Assembly (NCBI GenBank): GCA_964036275.1
Contig: OZ038433.1
Location: 15,385,801-15,449,800, forward strand
From: Litoditis marina
Taxonomy: Eukaryota; Nematoda; Chromadorea; Rhabditida; Rhabditidae
Reading direction: 5' to 3'
Length of the DNA: 64,000 nucleotides
The notes beneath the pieces were generated by a model. The model did not search any database and was not told where the DNA came from. It worked only from the letters and a program-made list of their open reading frames with translations. Of this stretch, positions 49,811 to 60,761 are shown piece after piece; positions within the stretch are counted from its first letter, which is position 1, and the number at the start of each line of letters is the position of its first letter. The position numbers and the translations under genes are program-made.

Positions 49811-49950
49811 GACCGGTGTCTGAAATACGGAATTTTGGAACGCGAATAGATTACCTAGCTCTTTGAGAGACTGAACAATTGTGTTTGAACTTTAGATAGG
49901 TGTGCACAAAACAAGTGTATCATAGAATTCGGTTAGAAAACATGACCGGA
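49715..49950. repeat. Short direct duplication 5' of the transposase
   Basis: ACAAAACAAGTGTATCAT occurs near 49724 and again near 49903. CGGTTAGAAAACATGACCGG, which includes the transposase start-codon region, occurs near 49797 and again near 49930. This is a partial duplication of the promoter/start region. Confidence 0.7.
49811..49826 (-). promoter_or_regulatory. Splice acceptor just upstream of transposase start
   Basis: On the minus strand, ATTTCAG is followed by ACACCGGTC and then the ATG at 49810-49808. An acceptor 9 nt before a start codon fits nematode spliced-leader addition, though a normal 5' UTR intron is equally possible. Confidence 0.45.
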
Positions 49951-49999
49951 AGGAATAGCAGACTTAGAAAACTTAGTTAAATCCCCAGAATCTCCATTC

Positions 50000-50245
50000 G
50001 AATGAATGTCTTGGAAGAAATATCAGACACTACTTCTAATCTTCCTTTTCGAAAAACAAATAGTTAGTTAGCACCAAAGAAAATATCAACACACTTGTGT
50101 TATTGTATAGAAATATCACCATTTCTAATAAAACATGAGACAAGGAGAAATATCACACACTATTTATAATAAATTATAAGACAAGAAAGAATAGACACTA
50201 TTTCAGACACTATTTCTAATAAAATATTAGACAAAGTTAGTAAGA
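50000..50245. repeat. AT-rich degenerate repeats near right end of transposon 2
   Basis: Repeated phrases of the type CACTATTTCTAATAAAAT and ATTAGACAAG/ATGAGACAAG occur four to five times with spacing of roughly 50 bp. No coding potential. Confidence 0.55.
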
Positions 50246-50379
50246 GAATGGTAGACATATGGTGAGGGGAAACGCAAATGACAGAGCCAATCAATATCGA
50301 GAGGAACGGCGTCTGCTACGTTGAGTGAATTGACCCGTACGTCGTCTGCTACCTTGCTGAAATGTGGGGTTTTTTGCGT

Positions 50380-50415
50380 GACTGGTACGACGTCCCAGAC
50401 CCAGGGAGTTCAGAG
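50380..50415 (-). repeat. Right terminal inverted repeat of transposon 2
   Basis: Perfect inverted copy of 42093-42128. Followed by CA and the resumed satellite (TAAGGCG). Confidence 0.97.
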
Positions 50416-53400
50416 CATAAGGCGTTTTTTGCATTCCATAAGGCGTTTTTTGCATTCCATAAGGCGTTTTTTGCATTCCATAAGGCCTTTTTTGCATTCC
50501 ATAAGGCCATTTTTGCATTCCATAAGGCCATTTTGGCCATTCCATAGGGCCATTCGGGTCATTCCATAAGGCCATTTGGGCCATTCCTTTTTGGCCATTC
50601 CATAATACCATAAGGCCATTCCATAATACCATAAGGCCTTTTTTGCATTCCATAAGGCCTTTTCATAAGGCCATATTGACGTGTTCCATAAGGCCATTTT
50701 TGCATTCCATAAGGCCATTTTGGCATTCCATAAGGCCATTTTGGCGTTCCATAAGGCCTTTTTTGCATTCCATAAGGCCTTTTTTGCATTCCATAAGGCA
50801 TTTTTTGCATTCCATAATGCGTTTTTTGCATTCCATAAGGCGTTTTTTGCATTCCATAAGGCCTTTTTTGCATTCCGTAAGGCCTTTCTTGCATTCCATA
50901 AGGCCATTTTTGCATTCCATAAGGCCATTTTGGCCATTCCTTTTTGGTCATTCCATAATACCATAAGGCCATTCCATAATACCATAAGGCCTTTTTTGCA
51001 TTCCATAAGGCCTTTTTTGCATTTCATAAGGCCTTTTCATAAGGCCATATTGGCGTTCCATAAGGCCATTTTTGCATTCCATAAGGCCATTTTGGCATTC
51101 CATAAGGCCATTTTGGCGTTCCATAAGGCCTTTTTTGCATTCCATAAGGCCTTTTTTGCATTCCATAAGGCCTTTTTTGCATTCCATAAGGCCATTTTTG
51201 CATTCCATAAGGCCATTTTGGCCATTTCATAAGGCCATTCGGGTCATTCCATAAGGCCATTTTGGCGTTCCATAAGGCCTTTTTTGCATTCCATAAGGCC
51301 TTTCTTTGCATTCCATAAGGCCATTTTGGCCATTCCATAAGGCCATTTGGGTCATTCCATAAGGCCATTTGGGCCATTCCTTTTTGGCCATTCCATAATA
51401 CCATAAGGCCATTCCATAATACCATAAGGCCTTTTTTGCATTCCATAAGGCCTTTTTTGCATTCCATAAGGCCTTTTCATAAGGCCATATTGGCGTTCCA
51501 TAAGGCCATTTTTGCATTCCATAAGGCCATTTTGGCGTTCCATAAGGCCTTTTTTGCATTCCATAAGGCCTTTTTTGCATTCCATAAGGCCTTTTTTGCA
51601 TTACATAAGGCGTTTTTTGCATTCCATAAGGCCTTTTTTGCATTCCATAAGGCTTTTTTTGCATTCCATAAGGCCATTTTGGCCATTCCATAAGGCGACA
51701 GACGTGAACTGGATGGGTTTTCATTTACAAAGTACAGCTGGGATTCGGTGAGAAGCACGTTCTCTGGAGTAGAAATGGGATACGTGAGACAGACGGGAGC
51801 TGGATGGGTTTTCATTTCTGTTTGTTTTCCTTTCCATAAGGCCTTTTTTGCATTCCATAAGGCCTTTTTTGCATTCCATAAGGCATTTTTTGCATTCCAT
51901 AAGGCGTTTTTTGCATTCCATAAGGCGTTTTTTGCATTCCATAAGGCCTTTTTTGCATTCCATAAGGCCATTTTTGCATTCCATAAGGCCATTTTGGCCA
52001 TTCCATAGGGCCATTCGGGTCATTCCATAAGGCCATTTGGGCCATTCCTTTTTGGCCATTCCATAATACCATAAGGCCATTCCATAATACCATAAGGCCT
52101 TTTTTGCATTCCATAAGGCCTTTTCATAAGGCCATATTGACGTGTTCCATAAGGCCATTTTTGCATTCCATAAGGCCATTTTGGCATTCCATAAGGCCAT
52201 TTTGGCGTTCCATAAGGCCTTTTTTGCATTCCATAAGGCCTTTTTTGCATTCCATAAGGCATTTTTTGCATTCCATAATGCGTTTTTTGCATTCCATAAG
52301 GCGTTTTTTGCATTCCATAAGGCCTTTTTTGCATTCCGTAAGGCCTTTCTTGCATTCCATAAGGCCATTTTTGCATTCCATAAGGCCATTTTGGCCATTC
52401 CTTTTTGGTCATTCCATAATACCATAAGGCCATTCCATAATACCATAAGGCCTTTTTTGCATTCCATAAGGCCTTTTTTGCATTTCATAAGGCCTTTTCA
52501 TAAGGCCATATTGGCGTTCCATAAGGCCATTTTTGCATTCCATAAGGCCATTTTGGCATTCCATAAGGCCATTTTGGCGTTCCATAAGGCCTTTTTTGCA
52601 TTCCATAAGGCCTTTTTTGCATTCCATAAGGCCTTTTTTGCATTCCATAAGGCCATTTTTGCATTCCATAAGGCCATTTTGGCCATTTCATAAGGCCATT
52701 CGGGTCATTCCATAAGGCCATTTTGGCGTTCCATAAGGCCTTTTTTGCATTCCATAAGGCCTTTCTTTGCATTCCATAAGGCCATTTGGGCCATTCCTTT
52801 TTGGTCATTCCATAATACCATAAGGCCATTCCATAATACCATAAGGCCTTTTATGCATTCCATAAGGCCTTTTTTGCATTTCATAAGGCCTTTTCATAAG
52901 GCCATATTGGCGTTCCATAAGGCTTTTTTTGCATTCCATAAGGCCTTTCTTGCATTCCATGAGGCCTTTCCATAAGGCCGTTTTTGCATTCCATAAGGCC
53001 ATTTTGGCATTCCATAAGGCCATTTTGGCGTTCCATAAGGCCTTTCTTTGCATTCCATAAGGCCATTTGGGCCATTCCTTTTTGGTCATTCCATAATACC
53101 ATAAGGCCATTCCATAATACCATAAGGCCTTTTTTGCATTCCATAAGGCCTTTTTTGCATTTCATAAGGCCATTTTGGCGTTCCATAAGGCCTTTTTTGC
53201 ATTCCATAAGGCCTTTCTTTGCATTCCATAAGGCCATTTGGGCCATTCCTTTTTGGTCATTCCATAATACCATAAGGCCATTCCATAATACCATAAGGCC
53301 TTTTTTGCATTCCATAAGGCCTTTTTTGCATTTCATAAGGCCTTTTCATAAGGCCATATTGGCGTTCCATAAGGCCAGTTTTGCATTCCATAAGGCCATT

Positions 53401-55869
53401 TTGGCATTCCATAAGGCCATTTTGGCGTTCCATAAGGCCTTTTTTGCATTCCATAAGGCCTTTTTTGCATTCCATAAGGCATTTTTTGCATTCCATAAGG
53501 CCATTTTGGCCATTCCATAAGGCGACAGACGTGAACTGGATGGGTTTTCATTTACCAAGTACAGCTGGGATTCGGTGAGAAGCACGTTCTCTGGAGTAGA
53601 AATGGGGTACGTGAGACAGACGGGAGCTGGATGGGTTTTCATTTCTATTTGTTTTCCTTTCCATAAGGCCTTTTTTGCATTCCATAAGGCCTTTTTTTGC
53701 ATTCCATAAGGCTTTTTTTGCATTACATAAGGCGTTTTTTGCATTCCATAAGGCCTTTTTTGCATTCCATAAGGCTTTTTTTGCATTCCATAAGGCCATT
53801 TTGGTCATTCCATAAGGCGACAGACGTGAACTGGATGGGTTTTCATTTACAAAGTACAGCTGGGATTCGGTGAGAAGCACGTTCTCTGGAGTAGAAATGG
53901 GATACGTGAGACAGACGGGAGCTGGATGGGTTTTCATTTCTGTTTGTTTTCCTTTCCATAAGGCCTTTTTTGCATTCCATAAGGCCTTTTTTGCATTCCA
54001 TAAGGCATTTTTTGCATTCCATAAGGCGTTTTTTGCATTCCATAAGGCGTTTTTTGCATTCCATAAGGCCTTTTTTGCATTCCATAAGGCCATTTTTGCA
54101 TTCCATAAGGCCATTTTGGCCATTCCATAGGGCCATTCGGGTCATTCCATAAGGCCATTTGGGCCATTCCTTTTTGGCCATTCCATAATACCATAAGGCC
54201 ATTCCATAATACCATAAGGCCTTTTTTGCATTCCATAAGGCCTTTTTTTGCATTCCATAAGGCTTTTTTTGCATTACATAAGGCGTTTTTTGCATTCCAT
54301 AAGGCCTTTTTTGCATTCCATAAGGCTTTTTTTGCATTCCATAAGGCCATTTTGGCCATTCCATAAGGCGACAGACGTGAACTGGATGGGTTTTCATTTA
54401 CAAAGTACAGCTGGGATTCGGTGAGAAGCACGTTCTCTGGAGTAGAAATGGGATACGTGAGACAGACGGGAGCTGGATGGGTTTTCATTTCTGTTTGTTT
54501 TCCTTTCCATAAGGCCTTTTTTGCATTCCATAAGGCCTTTTTTGCATTCCATAAGGCATTTTTTGCATTCCATAAGGCGTTTTTTGCATTCCATAAGGCG
54601 TTTTTTGCATTCCATAAGGCCTTTTTTGCATTCCATAAGGCCATTTTTGCATTCCATAAGGCCATTTTGGCCATTCCATAGGGCCATTCGGGTCATTCCA
54701 TAAGGCCATTTGGGCCATTCCTTTTTGGCCATTCCATAATACCATAAGGCCATTCCATAATACCATAAGGCCTTTTTTGCATTCCATAAGGCCTTTTTTG
54801 CATTCCATAAGGCCTTTTCATAAGGCCATATTGGCGTTCCATAAGGCCATTTTTACATTCCATAAGGCCATTTTGGCGTTCCATAAGGCCATTTTGGCGT
54901 TCCATAAGGCCATTTTGGCGTTCCATAAGGCCTTTCTTTGCATTGCATAAGGCCTTTCTTTGCATTCCATAAGGCCATTTGGGCCATTCCTTTTTGGTCA
55001 TTCCATAATACCATAAGGCCATTCCATAATACCATAAGGCCTTTTTTGCATTCCATAAGGCCTTTTTTGCATTTCATAAGGCCTTTTCATAAGGCCATAT
55101 TGGCGTTCCATAAGGCCATTTTTGCATTCCATAAGGCCATTTTGGCATTCCATAAGGCCATTTTGGCGTTCCATAAGGCCTTTTTTGCATTCCATAAGGC
55201 CTTTTTTGCATTCCATAAGGCATTTTTTGCATTCCATAAGGCCATTTTGGCCATTCCATAAGGCCATTTTGGTCATTCCATAAGGCCTTTTTTGCATTCC
55301 ATAAGGCCATTTTGGCCATTCCATAAGGTGACAGACGTGAACTGGATGGGTTTTCATTTACCAAGTACAGCTGGGATTCGGTGAGAAGCACGTTCTCTGG
55401 AGTAGAAATGGGGTACGTGAGACAGACGGGAGCTGGATGGGTTTTCATTTCTATTTGTTTTCCTTTCCATAAGGCCTTTTTTGCATTCCATAAGGCCTTT
55501 TTTTGCATTCCATAAGGCTTTTTTTGCATTACATATGGCGTTTTTTGCATTCCATAAGGCCTTTTTTGCATTCCATAAGGTTTTTTTTGCATTCCATAAG
55601 GCCATTTTGGCCATTCCATAAGGCGACAGACGTGAACTGGATGGGTTTTCATTTACCAAGTACAGCTGGGATTCGGTGAGAAGCACGTTCTCTGGAGTAG
55701 AAATGGGATACGTGAGACAGACGGGAGCTGGATGGGTTTTCATTTCTGTTTGTTTTCCTTTCCATAAGGCCTTTTTTGCATTCCATAAGGCCTTTTTTGC
55801 ATTCCATAAGGCATTTTTTGCATTCCATAAGGCGTTTTTTGCATTCCATAAGGCGTTTTTTGCATTCCA
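50416..55869 (+). repeat. Satellite array C, + orientation
   Basis: Continues array B after transposon 2; the first unit is completed across the insertion (CA, then TAAGGCG). Spacers start at 51695, 53522, 53817, 54368, 55328 (variant GTGACAGACG) and 55623. Several spacers here carry TTCTGTTTG instead of TTCTATTTG, and TTTACAAAG instead of TTTACCAAG, as a local subfamily. Blocks at 50559-50972 recur at 52020-52433 (offset 1461), and 53817-54060 recurs at 54368 (offset 551). No gene is supported. Confidence 0.94.
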
Positions 55870-55898
55870 CACACGACTCAAAGCGCAGGCTGCCGGCA
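55870..55898 (+). repeat. Left terminal inverted repeat of transposon 3
   Basis: Twenty-nine bases, CACACGACTCAAAGCGC followed by AGGCTGCCGGCA, complementary to 60733-60761. Preceded by the target duplication CA. Confidence 0.96.
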
Positions 55899-56025
55899 GT
55901 TAAGCGGCAGGCTGCCGGCGGCAAAACCGCGGGGAACCGCGGCGTGCCGGCAGGCTGCCGCTTACCGCCGGCGGCCTGCCGCCAAGCGGCAGTCAGTTGG
56001 CAGGCTGCCGGCAGCCTGCGCATAT
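55885..56025. repeat. GC-rich subterminal repeats, left end of transposon 3
   Basis: Repeated GCAGGCTGCCGGC, AAGCGGCAG and CCGCGG words in both orientations. The core GCAGNCTGCCGGC is shared with the right end of this element and, more loosely, with transposon 1. Confidence 0.75.
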
Positions 56026-56269
56026 TGGGAAGAAATTTATTGAATTCAGGCTACAGTTTCATAAATGATGGCTTTATTTCAGTATTTCAAAACAACGACA
56101 ACAAACAATCGAAATAAGGTCTCTAACGGGAATGAACAATAAACATAACGGTAAAATTAATGAAAAATAAAAAAGCGTGAGTGAGAAAATGAGTGAGCTG
56201 AATGGAAACGAGAAAACGTGAAACTATGTGGATATGTAAGCAGCTTTAAAAACTAGAATGTGGGCCTAC

Positions 56270-59074
56270 CGGACATAAATCAATAATTTTAGAATTTGAT
56301 AATTGTTCGACTGCGAGCCAGACTGATGAGGGCGCAGTAAGAGAGTCCTGTTCGAGTTCTAGGTGCCGTCGTTGGCGTATGCCCTGAAATAAATGTATAA
56401 ATGAAATAAACATACTCCAGCAAGGTTGTCCGAATAGTCAGAAAAATTCGAAAAACCGACTACTTTTTAGCGGAAAAGATGAAAATAGGTCTACTTTTGA
56501 TGAAAAATCTTAAATTTTCACGTGTTTACATCTGAAAACGGATATATTTTCGTCGTTTAGTCACACCTCACTGTTGTATGGAAACAAAAGAAAACGAGTT
56601 TTCACAGCTGTCCAACTCTCACTGTGACAAATGCTTAGATGACAATTGGCATAACTGAAACCCCGGATATAAATGGTCATATTCAGCCGGTCTCCTAATC
56701 TAATTGAAAGAGATAGAAGCGTGAGTTGAAAGTGGTTGTATGTCAGAAAGGAACCAGGACCCTGTTTTTCGAAAAAGAGAAATACTGCGAATTTTTTAGT
56801 TTTGACTTGTCTGCGAGTGTAGCTAATGCTAAGCAGGTTGCAGAAACACATAAACGCATGTATATACTCAGAATTATAGGTGCGAATATTACATAGAACA
56901 TACCTCATATCCTGTTGCTCGTGACCTTCTGCGGGTAGTATTTCTGAGAATCTTGTCTCCGTGATATCCGAGAATTGAAGCCGGCGGCTGGCATGCCTGA
57001 AAATGCAAACGTAAATAGTCTTGTTCAGCGTGCAATAAAGGAGACAAGGGATACCTAGATATCGCGTATGTTTCATGCCTCGACCAGATAACTCATGTCA
57101 CAATAACATTTGGAAACATGCGAAGTAATGTCATCGGAATACGCGAAATGTATTGATTTTCGGAGGAAAATATCAAATTTCCCCTGAATTAGGCGTAAAG
57201 GAAGCCGACTCGTTGCATTTTGTTGTGGCAATCCGGACAACGTTATGAGTGTACGGTAAGAAAAAAAGCACTCAACTTTAATGAATCAATTATAGTTAAT
57301 AAGAAAGAACCCTCCCCCCTTCTCCAACACTCCATGAAAACTGCTGACATTGTAAGATTCTGTTCTGGAGTCTACGGCCAAAATTTTTTATTAACTATGA
57401 ATAAGCTCAGAAAATATCGTCATTCGTCAATGAAGTCAATGTTTTTAGAGCACAGTCGCAATTTGAGTTCCAAACAGTCAAGGTGATAAAGTTTACTTGT
57501 TAACATTTTTATTCTTTTTGACCAATTATTATCGAATATCGAATTATCATTAAAACGTGAGAGGTGAGAAGTACACAAGACCAACTAACCTTCGTCAGAT
57601 TATTAATTCCCTGCGCTCACGAGACAGGGAAATGATGATGCTGCAAAACTTCACCAACTGAGGGCGCCCATTTCTGTAAAAACAATAATCAGAACACAAA
57701 TACACAACAAAGAATGGAAAAAGACACGCGCATACACCAATAAGGTGCAACTATTTCGTTTTCAGATTAAAACACGTGCAATCAATGTATTTGCATCAAA
57801 AATGGATAAATTCCTCCGTTTTCGGGTGACAAGGAACCCTCCTGATTTTTTTTCTGACTGTTCGGACAAACTAACAGATCAACACTCAAGTCAATTGAAA
57901 TCATAAATTAACTCCTTTTATTCGCGATTTTGAAATTAAATATATCAGGAATCCAAGAAACAAAATATTGCATGACAGGCTAGGTTCAAATTTCTGTTCA
58001 ATCAGAGCAAGATGATGCTTGCTACTGTTTTTTCTCATCACAAACAGGTCCCATCACATACATTTGAGAAAATTCCGAAAAATATGAATCGTATCGCACG
58101 GCTTTTTCGACACTAAATCTTTCCGTTACCCACATTCAGAGCCGTCTAATAGCTAATTTTCCTTCGATTTCATTCCATGGGAACAAAATGTGGAAAAAAA
58201 AACAGATATTCTGAAAAGTTAGGCATATTCAAACTGAAATCACTAACCTTGTGGGCTTGTGGCTAACCCGCTAATCGTAGAGCAGGAGAGACACTTCACG
58301 CATAGCCGAGATATGTGGCCCAGTTACCTGCAATATATGAGTTCAAAGTGAGCAGACATTTACAATTTTTGGATGACTCTCTAAAATAAGGGAGACAGAA
58401 AGAAAAATGGTCTAAATATATATTTTTAGGTGATCAAAATCATATTTTTTGTTCAAAATCCAGATAATCGCACTATTTCGACAATTTTTTTAGCTATTAT
58501 CTGAATATTTGGAGTTATTCATGAATTTTGAGTGACCAAGGTTCAGACGTCGTCTAGGGTTGTATACGTCTGAAAGTGAGGTTTAAGTTGAAGCCAATTT
58601 GGTTAGATGAGGGGGGAAGGGCATAGGAGGAACAGAACATGAACAAATGTGCGGAACAATCAAAAAGTACATGTTGCAGAGAGCAAAACGATATGAATCA
58701 AAAGTAAATCAACAGTTATATATCATTCTTAGTACACTTATTCATTGATTTCACTTATTCTTTCTTTCTACTAACTTATTGGTACTGCTGATTCAATTTC
58801 CCCCTCCCCTTAGAACATCAGAATTTAAAAAGGCCAAGCATAAGGCCATTCAAACTAAATTTCAATACATTTTGCTGGAAGAATCAAAAGCTCGGCCACT
58901 GCAACCGAGCCTTTTTGAACAGTTCACTCAGTACCTGCTTCTCAGACGATTTTATAGTAGATACCCACCTCATTAACATTAACTCCGGATATTGACGCTT
59001 GAAGCCGTCCCTCATAGCAGCGATTCATATATTTATCGTCCTCTCTGCTGAACTCAAGTAGCAAGTAATTGTCC
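56270..59074 (-). pseudogene. Decayed or noncoding spliced gene in transposon 3
   Basis: Five minus-strand blocks have good acceptor and donor signals: 59074-58969 (open; MNRCYEGRLQASISG), 58327-58248, 57673-57590, 56996-56904 (open; RRLQFSDITETRF) and 56383-56270. The second has a stop when joined in phase to the first, and the third is closed in all frames. The last two join in frame and then stop (ending AYANDGT). Splice-site preservation with stop codons suggests a transposon gene that has lost coding function, or a noncoding transcript. No family recognised. Confidence 0.35.
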
Positions 59075-59879
59075 CTGAAATTTGCCAACAATCACCACAT
59101 CACCTTTAGAGACTGGACTTAATTGGAATAAACTAATGAGGACGTGTTGCTTTTATAAAACAATCAAAGACAAAAAAGTGTTCGATGTGTCGTTCAATCG
59201 TCGTACGTATGGCGGCTTTTTTCAGTAAATTCTGCTCTGCGCATAACAAGTTGACTACACAAAAATATTCATTTCAAAATAACTCAACCTACATAATCAT
59301 GTGTGGTTTTCAAGAAGTAAATTTCAAAACTACGTGAAAATCGCAAAATGCAGCCTAAAGCAAGCAGAGAAAACGACCACAAGTGCAAACGCTTTCCAAA
59401 GTACATAATAAGCGACACACTACACTACAATAACAAAAATATTTCAGTTACACTTAAAAAAGACAACAAAAATACAAAAAATTATAATGAAAACGATTAA
59501 AATATCGGCAAATGAAAACTACGACGTATAGTTAATTACGTTCAAGTTGTAAACCGCGGGCGTGATGGTCGTTGGATTTAAATCACGGCAGTGATAAGAC
59601 TTCTCGCAGAATTGAACTCCTGATCGGATTGCGTGTTCATGTGAATAATCTGTGAAGCATCTTTGGTTTCACACAGAAGTACTTCATCCTTTCACTTCGT
59701 AACTACATAGTCGTGCCAAGCTTTATATTTATTTCACCTAATAGATGGCTAAAAGCGTATCACAGTCACTATCATAATCATGAATTGTTATAATACACAT
59801 GAATTTCGAATACACTGAACCATTCGAACACGAATCTCTTAGTTGGACGATTTAAGACCTTCTGTTTTTGATAACCATT

Positions 59880-60520
59880 TTTTCAGGTTACCTCGCAGGT
59901 AACCGGTAAGTAACTCAAAACCAAAAACCGGTTACCTGTTTTTCTAACGCAATTTGTGGCTTTGAGGAAACCTGCAAATTTGGTCACAAAAAATCGGTTA
60001 GGTTACCAAAAAACCGGTTACATATAGAATTCACCTGCGGAGGGCAAGTATTCCGCAGTCATTAAAATGTCTTATTGTGGGTGAATTCTATATTAACCGA
60101 GTTTGGTAATGGAACCGGTTTTTGCTAACCAGTTTTTCAGGTTAGCTCAGTGAGTAACCGGTTGGTGACCTAAAGTGAAAAACCGGTTACCTGTTTTTCT
60201 AACGCAAAGTATTGTTTTTACCGTTAGGTCGTACGGTGACCGAAATTGAGTTTTAGGTTACCTTAAGGTAGCGAGAAAAAAGGTGTACCACAAACCGGTT
60301 AGGTTACCTGTGCTCCTGGGTAATGTTCACCAACTAAGTAAGAACAAAGCTGATGAGGAATTTGATCTAACGTTAGTAGATGACCAAGTTGGTTACTTTG
60401 GTTAATTGGTTAAGTTTAGGCTTATGCCTAGACCCGAGATCGGTTAGCGAACATGTTACCGAACTGGCAGATATAACTCTTACCAGATAACTAAGTGGTT
60501 ACTTCGGTTATCTGGTTTGC
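59880..60520. repeat. GGTTACC-rich region of transposon 3
   Basis: Many AACCGGTTACC, GGTTACCT and AGGTTACC words. Two related stretches of about 150 bp (starting near 59925 and 60170) share AAAAACCGGTTACCTGTT and TTTCTAACGCAA. Equivalent to 11105-11280 and 12215-13190 of transposon 1. Confidence 0.65.
60016..60098. repeat. Palindrome in transposon 3
   Basis: GGTTACATATAGAATTCAC (60016-60034) is mirrored by GTGAATTCTATATTAACC (60081-60098). Between them a smaller hairpin pairs CTGCGGA (60035-60041) with TCCGCAG (60052-60058). Flanked by GGTTACC-rich DNA, as is the palindrome of transposon 1. Confidence 0.8.
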
Positions 60521-60539
60521 TCTTGGATCATTATCTAGT

Positions 60540-60745
60540 TTGCACCCGGCAGTCTGCCGGCAGACTGCCGGCAGGCTGCCGGCCTCCTGACAAATATCAT
60601 TATCTGGTTTGCACCCGGCAGCCTGCCGGCAGCCCGCCGGCGGGCTGCCGGCAAGCTGCCGGGCTCCTTAATTGCCAACAGCCTGCCGGCAGGCCGCCGG
60701 CAGATTGCCAGCAGGCTGCCGGGCTCCTTAATTGCCGGCAGCCTG
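60540..60745. repeat. GC-rich subterminal repeats, right end of transposon 3
   Basis: Runs of GCAGNCTGCCGGCAG words, arranged in three repeats of roughly 70 bp. Two contain TATCATTATCTGGTTTGCACC-like or TTGCACCCGGCAG starts, and two contain GGGCTCCTTAATTGCC. Confidence 0.75.
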
Positions 60746-60761
60746 CGCTTTGAGTCGTGTG
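60733..60761 (-). repeat. Right terminal inverted repeat of transposon 3
   Basis: Exact inverted copy of 55870-55898, followed by CA and resumed satellite (TAAGGCC). Confidence 0.96.

Larger units (their letters stand above)
42093..50415. mobile_element. DNA transposon 2, TNP2/CMC-like, with two minus-strand genes
   Basis: An 8323-bp element inserted in the satellite. Its ends are perfect 36-bp inverted repeats starting CTCTGAACTCCCTGGGTCTG, and both sides carry CA (42091-42092, 50416-50417). Removing the element and one CA restores an intact satellite unit. From right to left on - it encodes a TNP2-like transposase (46500-49810) and a second gene (42664-46169). A 2-bp duplication, short TIRs, GGGACG-type subterminal words and a TNP2-like protein agree with the CMC (CACTA/Mirage/Chapaev) group; Mirage-type is my best guess. 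From 42129 to 42663 there is no gene, only the presumed 3' region with AATAAA on - at 42301-42306. From 49820 to 50379 is AT-rich 5' DNA with short duplications. Confidence 0.9.
55870..60761. mobile_element. DNA transposon 3 (CACACGACTC-terminus family)
   Basis: A 4892-bp element with perfect 29-bp inverted ends beginning CACACGACTCAAAGCGC, the first 17 identical to transposon 1. CA flanks both sides (55868-55869, 60762-60763), and excision restores a perfect satellite unit. Both ends carry GCAGGCTGCCGGC-type subterminal repeats. The interior is AT-rich and holds at least five minus-strand exon-like blocks (56270-59074) but no intact transposase. The stretches 57100-57580, 57680-58240, 58340-58960 and 59080-59870 show no convincing gene; a 65-codon + frame at 58779-58976 is probably chance. 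From 59880 to 60520 it is GGTTACC-rich with a palindrome. It appears non-autonomous or decayed. Confidence 0.87.
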
